Positions 27,440 through 36,790 of a DNA stretch of 56,095 bases are shown here, piece after piece. The stretch is taken from NCBI GenBank assembly GCA_024690825.1, contig JAILOK010000042.1:1-56095 (forward strand). The letters run 5' to 3'. The number at the start of each line of letters is the position of its first letter. Position 1 is the stretch's first letter. The notes under the pieces were generated by a model that was given only the letters and a program-made list of their open reading frames with translations, did no database searches and had not been told where the DNA came from. Origin of the DNA: Lachnospiraceae bacterium. GTDB lineage: Bacteria; Bacillota; Clostridia; Lachnospirales; Lachnospiraceae. The translations under genes were made by a program, and so were the position numbers.

Positions 27440-28618
27440 ATGAAAGAACTTTCGCTTAAATACGGATGCAATCCGAACCAGAAACCTTCAAGGGTCTATA
27501 TGGAAAACGGGAGAGAGCTTCCCATAGAGGTCCTGAACGGAAAGCCAGGATATATCAATCTGCTTGATGCCTTAAACGGATGGCAGCTTGTAAAGGAACT
27601 TAATGAGGCTACCGGTCTCCCGGCGGCTGCATCCTTCAAGCATGTTTCGCCTGCCGGAGCGGCTGTCGGATTTCCGTTAAGCAGTGTGGAAAAGAAGATC
27701 TACTGGGTGGAACAGTATGGCGAACTGACGCCGCTTGCCTCTGCCTATGCCAGAGCCAGGGGAGCGGACAGGATGTCATCCTTCGGTGATTTCATTGCGC
27801 TTTCGGATGTATGTGATGTCATGACCGCACGCATCATCAAGAGCGAGGTTTCCGACGGTATAGTAGCGCCGGGTTATGAAGATGAGGCGCTTGAGATACT
27901 TAAAGCCAAGAAGAAGGGAAACTATGCCGTGATAAAGATGGATCCCAGGTACTGCCCGGATCCCGTGGAGCGCAAGCAGGTTTACGGAGTGACCTTCGAA
28001 CAGGGAAGAAATGATTACAGGGTAAGAAAAGAAGTCTTAAATAATATAGTGACCGAGAATAAAACACTTCCGGAAAATGCCGCGACGGATCTGATGATCG
28101 CGCTTATTACGCTGAAGTATACTCAGTCGAATTCGGTGTGCTACTGCAAGGACGGCCAGGCCATAGGAGTCGGCGCCGGCCAGCAGTCAAGGATCCACTG
28201 CACGAGGCTTGCCGGCAATAAGGCTGACAACTGGTTTCTGCGTCAGGCTCCGCAGGTGCTCGAACTCCCTTTCAGGGAGGATATAGGAAAACCTGACAGG
28301 GACAATTCCATAGACCTGTATATCGGCGAGGATTACAGGGATGTTCTTGATGAGGGCAGATGGCAGCAGATATTTACAAAAAGGCCCGATGTATTTACGC
28401 CCGAGGAAAAAAGAGCATGGCTTAAAAGAAACACCGGAGTTTCTTTAGGCTCGGACGCTTTCTTCCCGTTTGGTGACAATATAGAGCGCGCGGCACGGAG
28501 CGGAGTGAAATATGTTGCCCAGCCCGGAGGATCGGTCAGAGACGATAATGTGATAAAGGCCTGCAATGACCATGGCATGGTCATGTGCTTCACCGGTATG
28601 AGACTGTTTCATCATTAA
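27440..28618 (+). CDS. purH: AICAR formyltransferase, stand-alone (PurH C-terminal domain type)
   Basis: 392 residues equal to the transformylase half of PurH, with no cyclohydrolase half. It begins LKYGCNPNQKPS and contains the active-site Lys-His pair in AASFKHVSPAGAAVG and the C-terminal PGGSVRDD motif. It transfers formyl from 10-formyl-tetrahydrofolate to AICAR. Stand-alone forms of this type occur in Clostridia. GGGAGGA precedes the start. Confidence 0.93.
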   Translation: MKELSLKYGCNPNQKPSRVYMENGRELPIEVLNGKPGYINLLDALNGWQLVKELNEATGLPAAASFKHVSPAGAAVGFPLSSVEKKIYWVEQYGELTPLASAYARARGADRMSSFGDFIALSDVCDVMTARIIKSEVSDGIVAPGYEDEALEILKAKKKGNYAVIKMDPRYCPDPVERKQVYGVTFEQGRNDYRVRKEVLNNIVTENKTLPENAATDLMIALITLKYTQSNSVCYCKDGQAIGVGAGQQSRIHCTRLAGNKADNWFLRQAPQVLELPFREDIGKPDRDNSIDLYIGEDYRDVLDEGRWQQIFTKRPDVFTPEEKRAWLKRNTGVSLGSDAFFPFGDNIERAARSGVKYVAQPGGSVRDDNVIKACNDHGMVMCFTGMRLFHH

Positions 28619-28632
28619 GAAAGGAGGTCCCT

Positions 28633-29565
28633 ATGATCTATACCGTGACATTCAATCCCGCGCTGGATTACATCATCCATCCGGAGGAGGAAATGACCTT
28701 CGGAAAGATAAACAGGAGCAACAAAGAGGAGTTTTATTACGGCGGAAAAGGCATAAATGTTTCGCTCGTCTTAAACAGCCTTGGTGTCGACAGCATAGCC
28801 CTTGGTTTTATCGCAGGCTTTACAGGGTTTGCGATCGAACACGGTATCAGGAGGAAGGGGATACAGACTGATTTCATACGCCTTGAGACCGGGATCTCAA
28901 GGATCAATGTAAAGATCAGGCAGGATGAAAAAGAAACCTCCTTTAATGCCGCAGGTCCGAGACCGGGCAATGATGATGTGAAGGCTTTCATGCGCAAGCT
29001 CGATATCCTTGAGGAAGGCGACTATATAGTGCTGGCCGGAAGCGTTCCTTCAAACATGCATGAGGATATATATGAGCGCATAATGAGACGCGTGGCGGAT
29101 AAGAATGTCAACACGGTGGTGGATGCCGAGGGACAGCTTCTTTTAAAGACACTGCCGCTTCATCCTTTTCTGGTCAAGCCCAACAAGGCAGAGCTTGGCA
29201 GGCTCTTTGATGTAGTGATCAAAAAAGAAGACGATATTGTAAAATACGGGAAAAAGCTTCAGCAGATGGGAGCAAGGAATGTCCTCGTATCGAAAGGTGA
29301 AGACGGGGCGGTCCTTATTCCCGAAGAAGGCAAAACCAAAAAGATAGGTGTTCCGGAGGGACGCGTTATCAATACAACGGGTGCCGGAGATTCCATGGTA
29401 GCAGGATTTCTGGCCGGTTATCTGAAAAACGGAGACTATGGAAAGGCTCTCAATCTTGCAACAGCGGCTGCTTCAGCCACTGCCATTTCGGAGGGACTCG
29501 GAGAAAAGTCCACGATCATGATGCAGCTTGAAAAGATCAACAACGGCATGATGACCAAGAAATGA
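28633..29565 (+). CDS. fruK: 1-phosphofructokinase family kinase
   Basis: 310 residues, PfkB/ribokinase fold. NPALDYI at the N-terminus, the substrate segment YYGGKGINVSLVL, and the ATP/anion-hole signature NTTGAGDSMVAGFLAGYL with the catalytic Asp. Most likely phosphorylates fructose 1-phosphate; tagatose-6-phosphate kinase is the main alternative. An AAGGAGG site fixes the ATG at 28633. PTS enzyme I starts four bases after the stop, but no fructose permease or HPr gene is next to it. Confidence 0.88.
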   Translation: MIYTVTFNPALDYIIHPEEEMTFGKINRSNKEEFYYGGKGINVSLVLNSLGVDSIALGFIAGFTGFAIEHGIRRKGIQTDFIRLETGISRINVKIRQDEKETSFNAAGPRPGNDDVKAFMRKLDILEEGDYIVLAGSVPSNMHEDIYERIMRRVADKNVNTVVDAEGQLLLKTLPLHPFLVKPNKAELGRLFDVVIKKEDDIVKYGKKLQQMGARNVLVSKGEDGAVLIPEEGKTKKIGVPEGRVINTTGAGDSMVAGFLAGYLKNGDYGKALNLATAAASATAISEGLGEKSTIMMQLEKINNGMMTKK

Positions 29566-29569
29566 AGTT

Positions 29570-31309
29570 ATGAAGGGGAAGCGTAGACTATTAAAGGGGA
29601 TAGGAGTCTGTGACAGGATAGGTGTCGGCAAGGCTGTAGTCATAAGGGAGATAAAGCCTGTTTATGCCGAAAAGAGCAGACGCGGCGTAAAAAAAGAGAC
29701 AAAGCGTTTTGAGCTGGCTGAAGAGGTCTTTACGGACCAGCTCAAGCATCTCATAGAATATGCCAGAAAGGATGTCGGAGACGCCGAGGCGGATATCCTG
29801 GAAGGTCAGCTAATTCTTTCGACAGACTCGTCGATCTCAAGGCAGGTCAGGGAAAAGATAGAACAGGGACTTTCCGCAGAGTATGCGGTTGAGTCCGTGT
29901 GTAAAAAATACATTTCATCCTTTACGGATTCGGAAGACCCGTCACTTAAGGAAAAAGCGGACGATATCCGCGATATCATGAACGGTCTTCTGGTAATGAT
30001 ATCCGGAGAAGGAAGCATTCCAATGATGGATATTCCCGATGGATCCGTCATCATAGGGCGTGAACTCAATCCGGCCCTCATCACATCCCTCTATAATAAA
30101 AAAATACACGGCATAGTCACGGAAAGCGGCAGCGGTTCAGGCCATGCGGCTCTGATAGCGCGCTCTCTTTCCATACCTGCTGTTTTTTCCGCAAGCGGTG
30201 TTATGAGACTTGTCGTAAGCGGACAGGAAGTCATCGTAAACGGCAATGAAGGAATAGTTTATATTAATCCTTCAAACGAAGACAAAAAGATAAACGCAGG
30301 AAAAAAGAAGGAACTTGAGGAATGTTTAAGGGTACTTCAGAAATACAGGGATATACCAACGAAAACCGCGGATGGTATTTCCTGCAGGGTTATGTGCAAT
30401 ATCGGCTCCTTTGAAGAGGCTGAGGCTTCCACATCGAACGGGTGTGAGGGAATCGGCCTGTTTCGAACGGAGCTTATCTTCCAGCATGATTTTACTGAAC
30501 CTGCGGAAGATGAACAGTACGAGATGTACAGAAGAGTGGTGCTTTCTTCAAGGGGTAAGGATGTGGTAATAAGGACCCTTGATATCGGGGGAGACAAGAT
30601 GATGCCGTTCTTTGCAATGGGCGCCAGGGGAAGGGCCGCGCTTGAAAAGAATCCCTTTCTCGGACTTCGCGGTATTAGGCAGAGCCTGGCATACAGGGAT
30701 CATTTCATAACTCAGATAAAGGCGATACTGCGCGCGGCGGTACACGGGAATGTATCCATTATGCTTCCCCTTGTGACAAATATCGATGAACTGAGGGAAA
30801 CAAAAAGGATAATCATACAGGCTGCGAAGGAACTTGAAGCCGAGGAGAAGGAATATAAATACGGGATCCCTCTGGGAGTGATGATAGAAACGCCGGCAGC
30901 GGTCTTTATCGCTCCGGATATCGCGCGCGAAGTTGATTTTCTGTCCATAGGAAGCAACGATCTCATTCAGTATGTCATGTGCGCGGAAAGGGGAAATCCC
31001 GGCGTGGAATATCTGTCATCAGTGTTCGAACCGGCCGTGCTCAGGGCTGTTCATGCGGTCATAGAGGCAGCGCACTCTCAGGGCATCAAGGTGAGCATGT
31101 GCGGTGAAGCAGCCCGTGATAAAAGGCTGATACCGCTTCTTGTGGCATGGGGTCTTGATGACTATTCCGTTAATGTTTCCAGTGTTGCCGCGGTGCGAAG
31201 GGAAATAGCGCGGTACAAAAAGGATGATGCTATTAAGATGGCTGAAAAGGTTCTTGCCATGTCTGCCCGTCAGGATATCGAAAAATATCTGGAATCGAGT
31301 GTGTATTAA
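29570..31309 (+). CDS. ptsI: Phosphoenolpyruvate-protein phosphotransferase (PTS enzyme I)
   Basis: 579 residues with the normal three parts: N-terminal HPr-binding helices, the phosphohistidine swivel domain, and the PEP-binding barrel. The active His is in SGSGHAALIAR; the usual sequence around it is SHTAIMAR, so the loop is a variant. The barrel has GIGLFRTELIF, GSNDLIQY and the catalytic Cys in VSMCGEAARD. It starts sugar uptake by passing phosphate from PEP to HPr. The ribosome binding site is weak and the gene probably depends on coupling to fruK, four bases upstream. Confidence 0.92.
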   Translation: MKGKRRLLKGIGVCDRIGVGKAVVIREIKPVYAEKSRRGVKKETKRFELAEEVFTDQLKHLIEYARKDVGDAEADILEGQLILSTDSSISRQVREKIEQGLSAEYAVESVCKKYISSFTDSEDPSLKEKADDIRDIMNGLLVMISGEGSIPMMDIPDGSVIIGRELNPALITSLYNKKIHGIVTESGSGSGHAALIARSLSIPAVFSASGVMRLVVSGQEVIVNGNEGIVYINPSNEDKKINAGKKKELEECLRVLQKYRDIPTKTADGISCRVMCNIGSFEEAEASTSNGCEGIGLFRTELIFQHDFTEPAEDEQYEMYRRVVLSSRGKDVVIRTLDIGGDKMMPFFAMGARGRAALEKNPFLGLRGIRQSLAYRDHFITQIKAILRAAVHGNVSIMLPLVTNIDELRETKRIIIQAAKELEAEEKEYKYGIPLGVMIETPAAVFIAPDIAREVDFLSIGSNDLIQYVMCAERGNPGVEYLSSVFEPAVLRAVHAVIEAAHSQGIKVSMCGEAARDKRLIPLLVAWGLDDYSVNVSSVAAVRREIARYKKDDAIKMAEKVLAMSARQDIEKYLESSVY

Positions 31310-31332
31310 GGCGGTGTTAAAAGGAGAAAAAT

Positions 31333-33384
31333 GTGGACGACATTAAAAAAGAACGGTTGATGATATCTATCATTACCGTATCCGGGATCGGAAACATAGC
31401 CGAAAGCATCATTGCCGGATGGGAATTATGGGTGATACCGATCATCATCATCGGTACCATCTGCATCTGGTGGATGCATTTTGCGCAGAAATCCGATATC
31501 AGGATCAGAACCAATGTTTATTTTGTCTTTGCGGCATTTCTGGGCTTTTATCACGGAGTTCACGATGTCAGTTTTTTTGATGTCTCGGTGGTTGCGCTCA
31601 TCATGATGGCAACATTTATGATGGCTGACCGTGCAGTTCTGCTGAATCTGATCCTTTTTGAATATGTCATGCTGATGGCGATCCAGTCTGCCATGCTTTT
31701 CCGTCATCCCGGAGTGGATGTAACCCCTGTTTTTATTATACGGACCCTGCTGCATGCGGGAGTTGTGCTGTGCATGTATTTTATCGGCCGCATCCTGGTC
31801 AGAAGCAGGATAAATGCCGGAAGGAAGCTTGACGAATGGAAGGAAGCGGTAAGAGAGAACGATCATGACATGGAGGATTTCCTTTCCAATATCTCCCATG
31901 AACTGCGTACACCGGTAAATGTGATAAGCGGCATGACGACACTGCTTCAGAAAGATAATGACTGTGATGAGCTTGATTCGATCCGTGATGCCGGTGTCAG
32001 ACTTGCGGATCAGATAGAGGATATCCAGGATTATACGGAGATAAAAAGAGGCGAGCTTCTTGTTGAGGAGGATAATTATACGATCATCTCTCTCATCAAT
32101 GATGTTGTCGCAAACTACAGAATGAATAAAAAGAGGGACGATCTGGAATTTATAGTGGATCTGGCACCCGATACTCCTGCTGTGATGAAGGGAGATATCA
32201 AAAAACTTCACAAGCTCTTCAGACATCTCATTGACAATGCTGTCAAATTCACAGGACGCGGCGGCATATATATAAAGGTCTTTCCCGTGGTCCGGGAATA
32301 TGGCGTCAACCTTACGATCGAAGTGTCGGACACGGGTATGGGAATGACGCGTACGGACATCGCCCGTGTTTCAAAGGGAATGTATCAGGCCAACAAAAAA
32401 AGAAACCGCAGCACCGGAGGCATAGGCATAGGACTTCCCATAGTATACGGTTTTGTCCACAGGATGGGAGGGTTTGTAAAGATAAACAGCAAGAAAGGAA
32501 GAGGGTCCACGGTCCGTCTTTCGATCCCTCAGGATGTGATCGATCCTTCCCCCTGTCTTGCGGTAAAGGACAAGGTGGAGGGAGATCTGGTTTTCTACAT
32601 AAAGCCCGAAAAGTACACAGTGCCCGAGATAAGGGAATACTACAGGAATATGTCCGTGAATCTGGCAACGGGGCTGAAAGCAAGGCTGTACAGCGCCGGA
32701 GAGCCGGGAGAGCTTGAAAGACTGATAAAGGATCTTGATGTGTCATATATTTTCACCGGAGAGGAAGAATACACGGCAGATCATGAGATGCTTGATGAGC
32801 TGTCAGCGAAAGGCTGCAGAGTGGTGGTGTCCGCAAACGACGGATTCAGACCGGAAAAGGAAAGCGGCGTTTTGGTGATGCAAAAGCCCCTCTATGGGTT
32901 CCCGGTTGTCTGCATATTAAACGGTGAGGAAAATCTCGCAAATGAGAACACCGAAAAGGTCAGATTTACGGGAGTCAGCGCCCTCGTCGTGGATGATGAG
33001 CCCATGAACCTGGTCGTGGCTACGGGTCTTTTAAGGGAATACAGGATGTTTGCCGATACCGCTGAAAGCGGAAGGGAAGCAGTGGAAAAATACAGGAACG
33101 GTGAATATGATGTGGTTTTCATGGACCATATGATGCCAGGAATGGATGGCGTTGAAGCGATGAAACACATAAGAGAGGCGGCGGATGAGAGCGGCAGGAA
33201 GCCGGTTATCATTGCCCTGACAGCAAATGCCCTAAGCGGTGCAAAAGAGATGTTCACGAGGGAAGGATTTGACGGTTTCATTGCCAAGCCCATCAATCTG
33301 ACGGAATTTGAAAGGGTCATGAAACGTGTTCTGCCCGAAGACCTGATTAAACAGGAAGGGAGGGATGAGCATGAGACCCTTTGA
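31333..33384 (+). CDS. Membrane hybrid histidine kinase with one receiver
   Basis: 683 residues. The first 160 hold about five to six membrane helices, with no extracellular sensor domain of size. Then HisKA with SHELRTPVNVISG (His189), ATPase with HLIDNAVKF, DTGMGM and GGIGIGLPIVYGF, a linker of about 140 residues, and a receiver (Asp598 in FMDHMMPGMDG, then IAKPI). It has no HPt domain, so it probably donates through the HPt of the next gene. The start is GTG, preceded by AAGGAG; an ATG two bases earlier is out of frame. It overlaps the following kinase gene. Confidence 0.92.
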   Translation: MDDIKKERLMISIITVSGIGNIAESIIAGWELWVIPIIIIGTICIWWMHFAQKSDIRIRTNVYFVFAAFLGFYHGVHDVSFFDVSVVALIMMATFMMADRAVLLNLILFEYVMLMAIQSAMLFRHPGVDVTPVFIIRTLLHAGVVLCMYFIGRILVRSRINAGRKLDEWKEAVRENDHDMEDFLSNISHELRTPVNVISGMTTLLQKDNDCDELDSIRDAGVRLADQIEDIQDYTEIKRGELLVEEDNYTIISLINDVVANYRMNKKRDDLEFIVDLAPDTPAVMKGDIKKLHKLFRHLIDNAVKFTGRGGIYIKVFPVVREYGVNLTIEVSDTGMGMTRTDIARVSKGMYQANKKRNRSTGGIGIGLPIVYGFVHRMGGFVKINSKKGRGSTVRLSIPQDVIDPSPCLAVKDKVEGDLVFYIKPEKYTVPEIREYYRNMSVNLATGLKARLYSAGEPGELERLIKDLDVSYIFTGEEEYTADHEMLDELSAKGCRVVVSANDGFRPEKESGVLVMQKPLYGFPVVCILNGEENLANENTEKVRFTGVSALVVDDEPMNLVVATGLLREYRMFADTAESGREAVEKYRNGEYDVVFMDHMMPGMDGVEAMKHIREAADESGRKPVIIALTANALSGAKEMFTREGFDGFIAKPINLTEFERVMKRVLPEDLIKQEGRDEHETL

Positions 33385-36300
33385 ACGGATCAAAAAAAAG
33401 ATAGGCGATTATCTGTTTGATTCATCGATATATGTAAAAGACAGGACTTTTGTGCTGTTTACTGTCTGTGAACTGGCGGCCCTGCTGTTGAACTCGATCA
33501 TAGGTTTCATCCTCGGAGAGGTGTTCTCTTCCGTATTTGTGTCACTTGTCGGAGTGGTTGCCGGACTCCTGATCATTTATATTTTTGCAAAAAAAGGCAG
33601 GATGGAAACAGCAAAGATCGTCCTGACGCTTGTACTTGTACTGGTCTTAAGGCCGTTGTCCTATTTCTCAAAAGGCGGAATAGACAACGGAACGCTGATC
33701 ATGTTCCTTATCGGGGGTTATTATCTGGTACTGGTCCTTGACGGGAAATTCCGTATCTTTATGTGCATTCTTGATACGGTGATCCTTATCATATGCGGCA
33801 GTGTGGCCTATTATCACCCTGAGCTTCTTCCCGCATATTCTCGTGAAAACGATTTTATCTATTCCTATGTCCAATATATAATTGCGTTTGTCGTGCTTAC
33901 GATACTCATTACCTTCTGGACAGCGATCTTGAAAAAGGAGACACAGAAGGCCGATGAAAAATCCAGAGAACTGGAAGAACTGAACAGATCCCAGAGCAGA
34001 TTTTTCTCCAGCATGAGCCACGAGATACGGACCCCTATCAATACGGTCCTGGGGCTTAATGAGATAATACTTCGTCAGGAGGATGCATCCGAAGAGATAA
34101 AAAAGGACGCCAGAAGCATCCAGGGTGCGGGAAAGATGCTGCTTGCTCTCATCAATGACATCCTCGATATTTCAAAGATAGAAGCCGGAAAAATGGATAT
34201 AGTGCCTGTAAACTATAATGTATCATCCCTTCTTTCCGAGATCGTCGATATGATCTGGCTCAAAGCCGATGAAAAAGGCCTTAAATTCAATGTCGATATA
34301 GATCCCGATGTGCCGGAAATACTGTTCGGCGATGAAGTGCGGATCAAACAGATCCTGATAAATCTTCTCAATAACGCTGTCAAGTACACTAAAGAGGGCT
34401 CCGTGGGCTTGCACATGGAATGTGAGTTTCCCGAAGGCAGGAATGCGCTTTTAAGGGTCGTTGTATCCGATACCGGAATGGGGATCAAGCCTGAGGCTCT
34501 GCCGCATCTTTTTGACACATTTCAGAGAGTTGATGAAGAAAAGAACCGTTATATAGAGGGAACGGGCCTGGGTCTTTCGATCGTAAAACAGCTTGTAGAG
34601 ATCATGGACGGCCGGATCACCGTGAACAGTGTTTATGGCCAGGGCTCTTCCTTTACTGTTGAGGTAAAACAGGGAATATCATCCGATAAACGCATAGGTG
34701 ATATAAGTGTGACAAATACCGGAAGCATCACGGGATCGGAAAAATTCAGACACAGATTCAGGGCGCCGTCCGCAAGGATCCTCATCGTGGATGACAATGA
34801 GATGAACCTCCAGGTCGAGCAGAAGCTGATCGAAGGAACGAAAATGACTGTGGATCTGGCTCTTTCCGGAGAGGAAGCGCTTACCAAAACACTTCAGAAC
34901 CGTTATGATGTCATCTTTATGGATCATCTGATGCCGGAGATGGACGGTATAGAATGCTATGAAAAGATCCGCCTTCAAAAGGGAGGCCTCAATACAAGTG
35001 TTCCGGTCATAGCGCTCACTGCAAATGCCGGCGGAGAGAATATCGAACTGTATAATAATACCGGATTTGACGGTTATCTTGTAAAGCCTGTTTCCGGCAG
35101 GCAGCTGGAGGATATGCTTATGGCTCATCTTCCGGGAGAAAAGGTGATCGCGATCGGTGAGAGCGGAATGACGGTTTCTGCGATGAGCACGGCAAGCGGA
35201 TATGCCAGAAAGAAACCGGTGATCATTGCAACAAGCTCCATGAGTGACCTGCCGGCGGATGTATTAAAAGAACTTCAGATAGAGATCGTTCCTTATAAAG
35301 TCACTACAGAAGACAGAGTGTTCTTTGATAATATTGATATTGATTCCGACGAACTGGTCAGGTATATGGGCGATGAATTAAAACCGACTTTGTCGGAACC
35401 GCCTTCGGAGGATGAACTTGTAAGCTTCTTTGCAGTCGGACTGCAGAGGGCTCATCATCTGATATATATCACTCTCACTACGGGAAGCAGCAGGGAGTAC
35501 GGATGGGCTGTTAATGCGGCTAAATCCTTTGACAATGTTACCATTATAAACTCCGAGAACATGTCGAGCGCAACAGGTATCCTTGTACTGATCGCCGCAA
35601 GGCTTGCTTCACAGAACCTGCCGGTAGAAAAGATCATATCGGGACTTGAGGAGGCTAAAACAAAGATCAGCTGCAGCTTTGTGATCAGAAATACCGAGGT
35701 TATGGCGCGGCGCGGCAGGATAAGTCCTTTCATGAACGGAGTGCTGGGAACTTTGTGGCTGCGGCCTGTACTCAGGGTTAAAAATGATAAACTGGGTGTA
35801 GGCTCTTTCCTGTTCGGAGATGACAGGAGATGCTACGAGAAATATATAAAGAGCGCGATACCTTCCGGCGTAACGCCTGATACATCGATCGCTTTTATCA
35901 CCTATGCGGGAATGGAGGAAGAGGATCTGATCTGGATAGAGGAGAAGCTTAAGGAAAAGATCTCGTTCGAAAAGATCATATTCCAGAAAGCATCCGCCGG
36001 CATCACATCAAACTGCGGTCCGGGAACCTTCGGCATCATTTACATGGTCAGGAGTGATCACAATTATAATCTTGGAGCGTTTTTTGCGGATGAAAAAGCA
36101 GATTATCTTGAGCCTTATGAAGATGACGGGCCGGATGAACCGGATGCTGCGGATGAGCTGCATGAACAGGAAAATGATAAGCCTGCCTCAAAAGAGGTGA
36201 AGTGGTATGAAAACATCCCCGAACTTGATGTTGAAGCAGCTGTAAAAAACAGCGGATCAGAGGAAGCATTCCTGTCGGTGCTGAAGATCTATTATGATTC

Positions 36301-36775
36301 TTTTGAGACCAGATCCGGGGAGATACAGGAATTCTATGACCAAAAGGATTGGGAAAACTATACCATCAAAGTGCATGCCCTGAAGAGCAGTTCGAGACTT
36401 GTCGGAGCCATGAAACTGGGAACTGATGCCGAAGCGCTCGAAATGGCAGGCAAGCAGGGGGATATTGACTATATAACGGGTCATCATGATAAAATGATGG
36501 ACGGATACCGGGCCATAAGAAATAAGCTTGATGCGGGATTTGGCAGACAGAGGGAAGGACTGCCTGAGATACCCCCGGAAATACTTGCCGATGCTTACGG
36601 AGGCATTGCGGAATTTGCGGACAACATGGATTATGAGCTTGTTAAAATGGTCATGGATTCGGTGATGGAATACAGACTGCCTCCGGATGACGAAGAGCGG
36701 TTTGACCGGATACAGAAAAAACTGTCACAGATGGACTGGGACGGGATCAAAGAGACTGTACATGAAGTGATATAG
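33371..36775 (+). CDS. Membrane hybrid histidine kinase carrying a DegV fatty-acid-binding domain and HPt
   Basis: Residue numbers count from an alternative ATG at 33365, two codons upstream; 33371 is preferred because GGAGG then lies seven bases away. Membrane helices fill about 28-195. HisKA has SHEIRTPINTVLG (His219), ATPase has NLLNNAVKY, DTGMGIK and GTGLGLSI, and the receiver has Asp520 in FMDHLMPEMDG, then LVKPVS. Residues about 617-890 are a complete DegV domain: IIATSSMSDLPADVLKEL, IEIVPYKV, LSEPPSEDELVSFF, LTTGSSREYG, INSENMSSATGILVL, RRGRISPF and the final CGPGTFGIIY. DegV proteins bind a fatty acid and, as FakB, present it to FakA. The C-terminus is an HPt domain (HALKSSSRLVGA, His1004). 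Phosphorelay gated by a lipid is inferred. Confidence 0.9.
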   Translation: MRPFERIKKKIGDYLFDSSIYVKDRTFVLFTVCELAALLLNSIIGFILGEVFSSVFVSLVGVVAGLLIIYIFAKKGRMETAKIVLTLVLVLVLRPLSYFSKGGIDNGTLIMFLIGGYYLVLVLDGKFRIFMCILDTVILIICGSVAYYHPELLPAYSRENDFIYSYVQYIIAFVVLTILITFWTAILKKETQKADEKSRELEELNRSQSRFFSSMSHEIRTPINTVLGLNEIILRQEDASEEIKKDARSIQGAGKMLLALINDILDISKIEAGKMDIVPVNYNVSSLLSEIVDMIWLKADEKGLKFNVDIDPDVPEILFGDEVRIKQILINLLNNAVKYTKEGSVGLHMECEFPEGRNALLRVVVSDTGMGIKPEALPHLFDTFQRVDEEKNRYIEGTGLGLSIVKQLVEIMDGRITVNSVYGQGSSFTVEVKQGISSDKRIGDISVTNTGSITGSEKFRHRFRAPSARILIVDDNEMNLQVEQKLIEGTKMTVDLALSGEEALTKTLQNRYDVIFMDHLMPEMDGIECYEKIRLQKGGLNTSVPVIALTANAGGENIELYNNTGFDGYLVKPVSGRQLEDMLMAHLPGEKVIAIGESGMTVSAMSTASGYARKKPVIIATSSMSDLPADVLKELQIEIVPYKVTTEDRVFFDNIDIDSDELVRYMGDELKPTLSEPPSEDELVSFFAVGLQRAHHLIYITLTTGSSREYGWAVNAAKSFDNVTIINSENMSSATGILVLIAARLASQNLPVEKIISGLEEAKTKISCSFVIRNTEVMARRGRISPFMNGVLGTLWLRPVLRVKNDKLGVGSFLFGDDRRCYEKYIKSAIPSGVTPDTSIAFITYAGMEEEDLIWIEEKLKEKISFEKIIFQKASAGITSNCGPGTFGIIYMVRSDHNYNLGAFFADEKADYLEPYEDDGPDEPDAADELHEQENDKPASKEVKWYENIPELDVEAAVKNSGSEEAFLSVLKIYYDSFETRSGEIQEFYDQKDWENYTIKVHALKSSSRLVGAMKLGTDAEALEMAGKQGDIDYITGHHDKMMDGYRAIRNKLDAGFGRQREGLPEIPPEILADAYGGIAEFADNMDYELVKMVMDSVMEYRLPPDDEERFDRIQKKLSQMDWDGIKETVHEVI

Positions 36776-36790
36776 GAGGGACCTTAAAAG

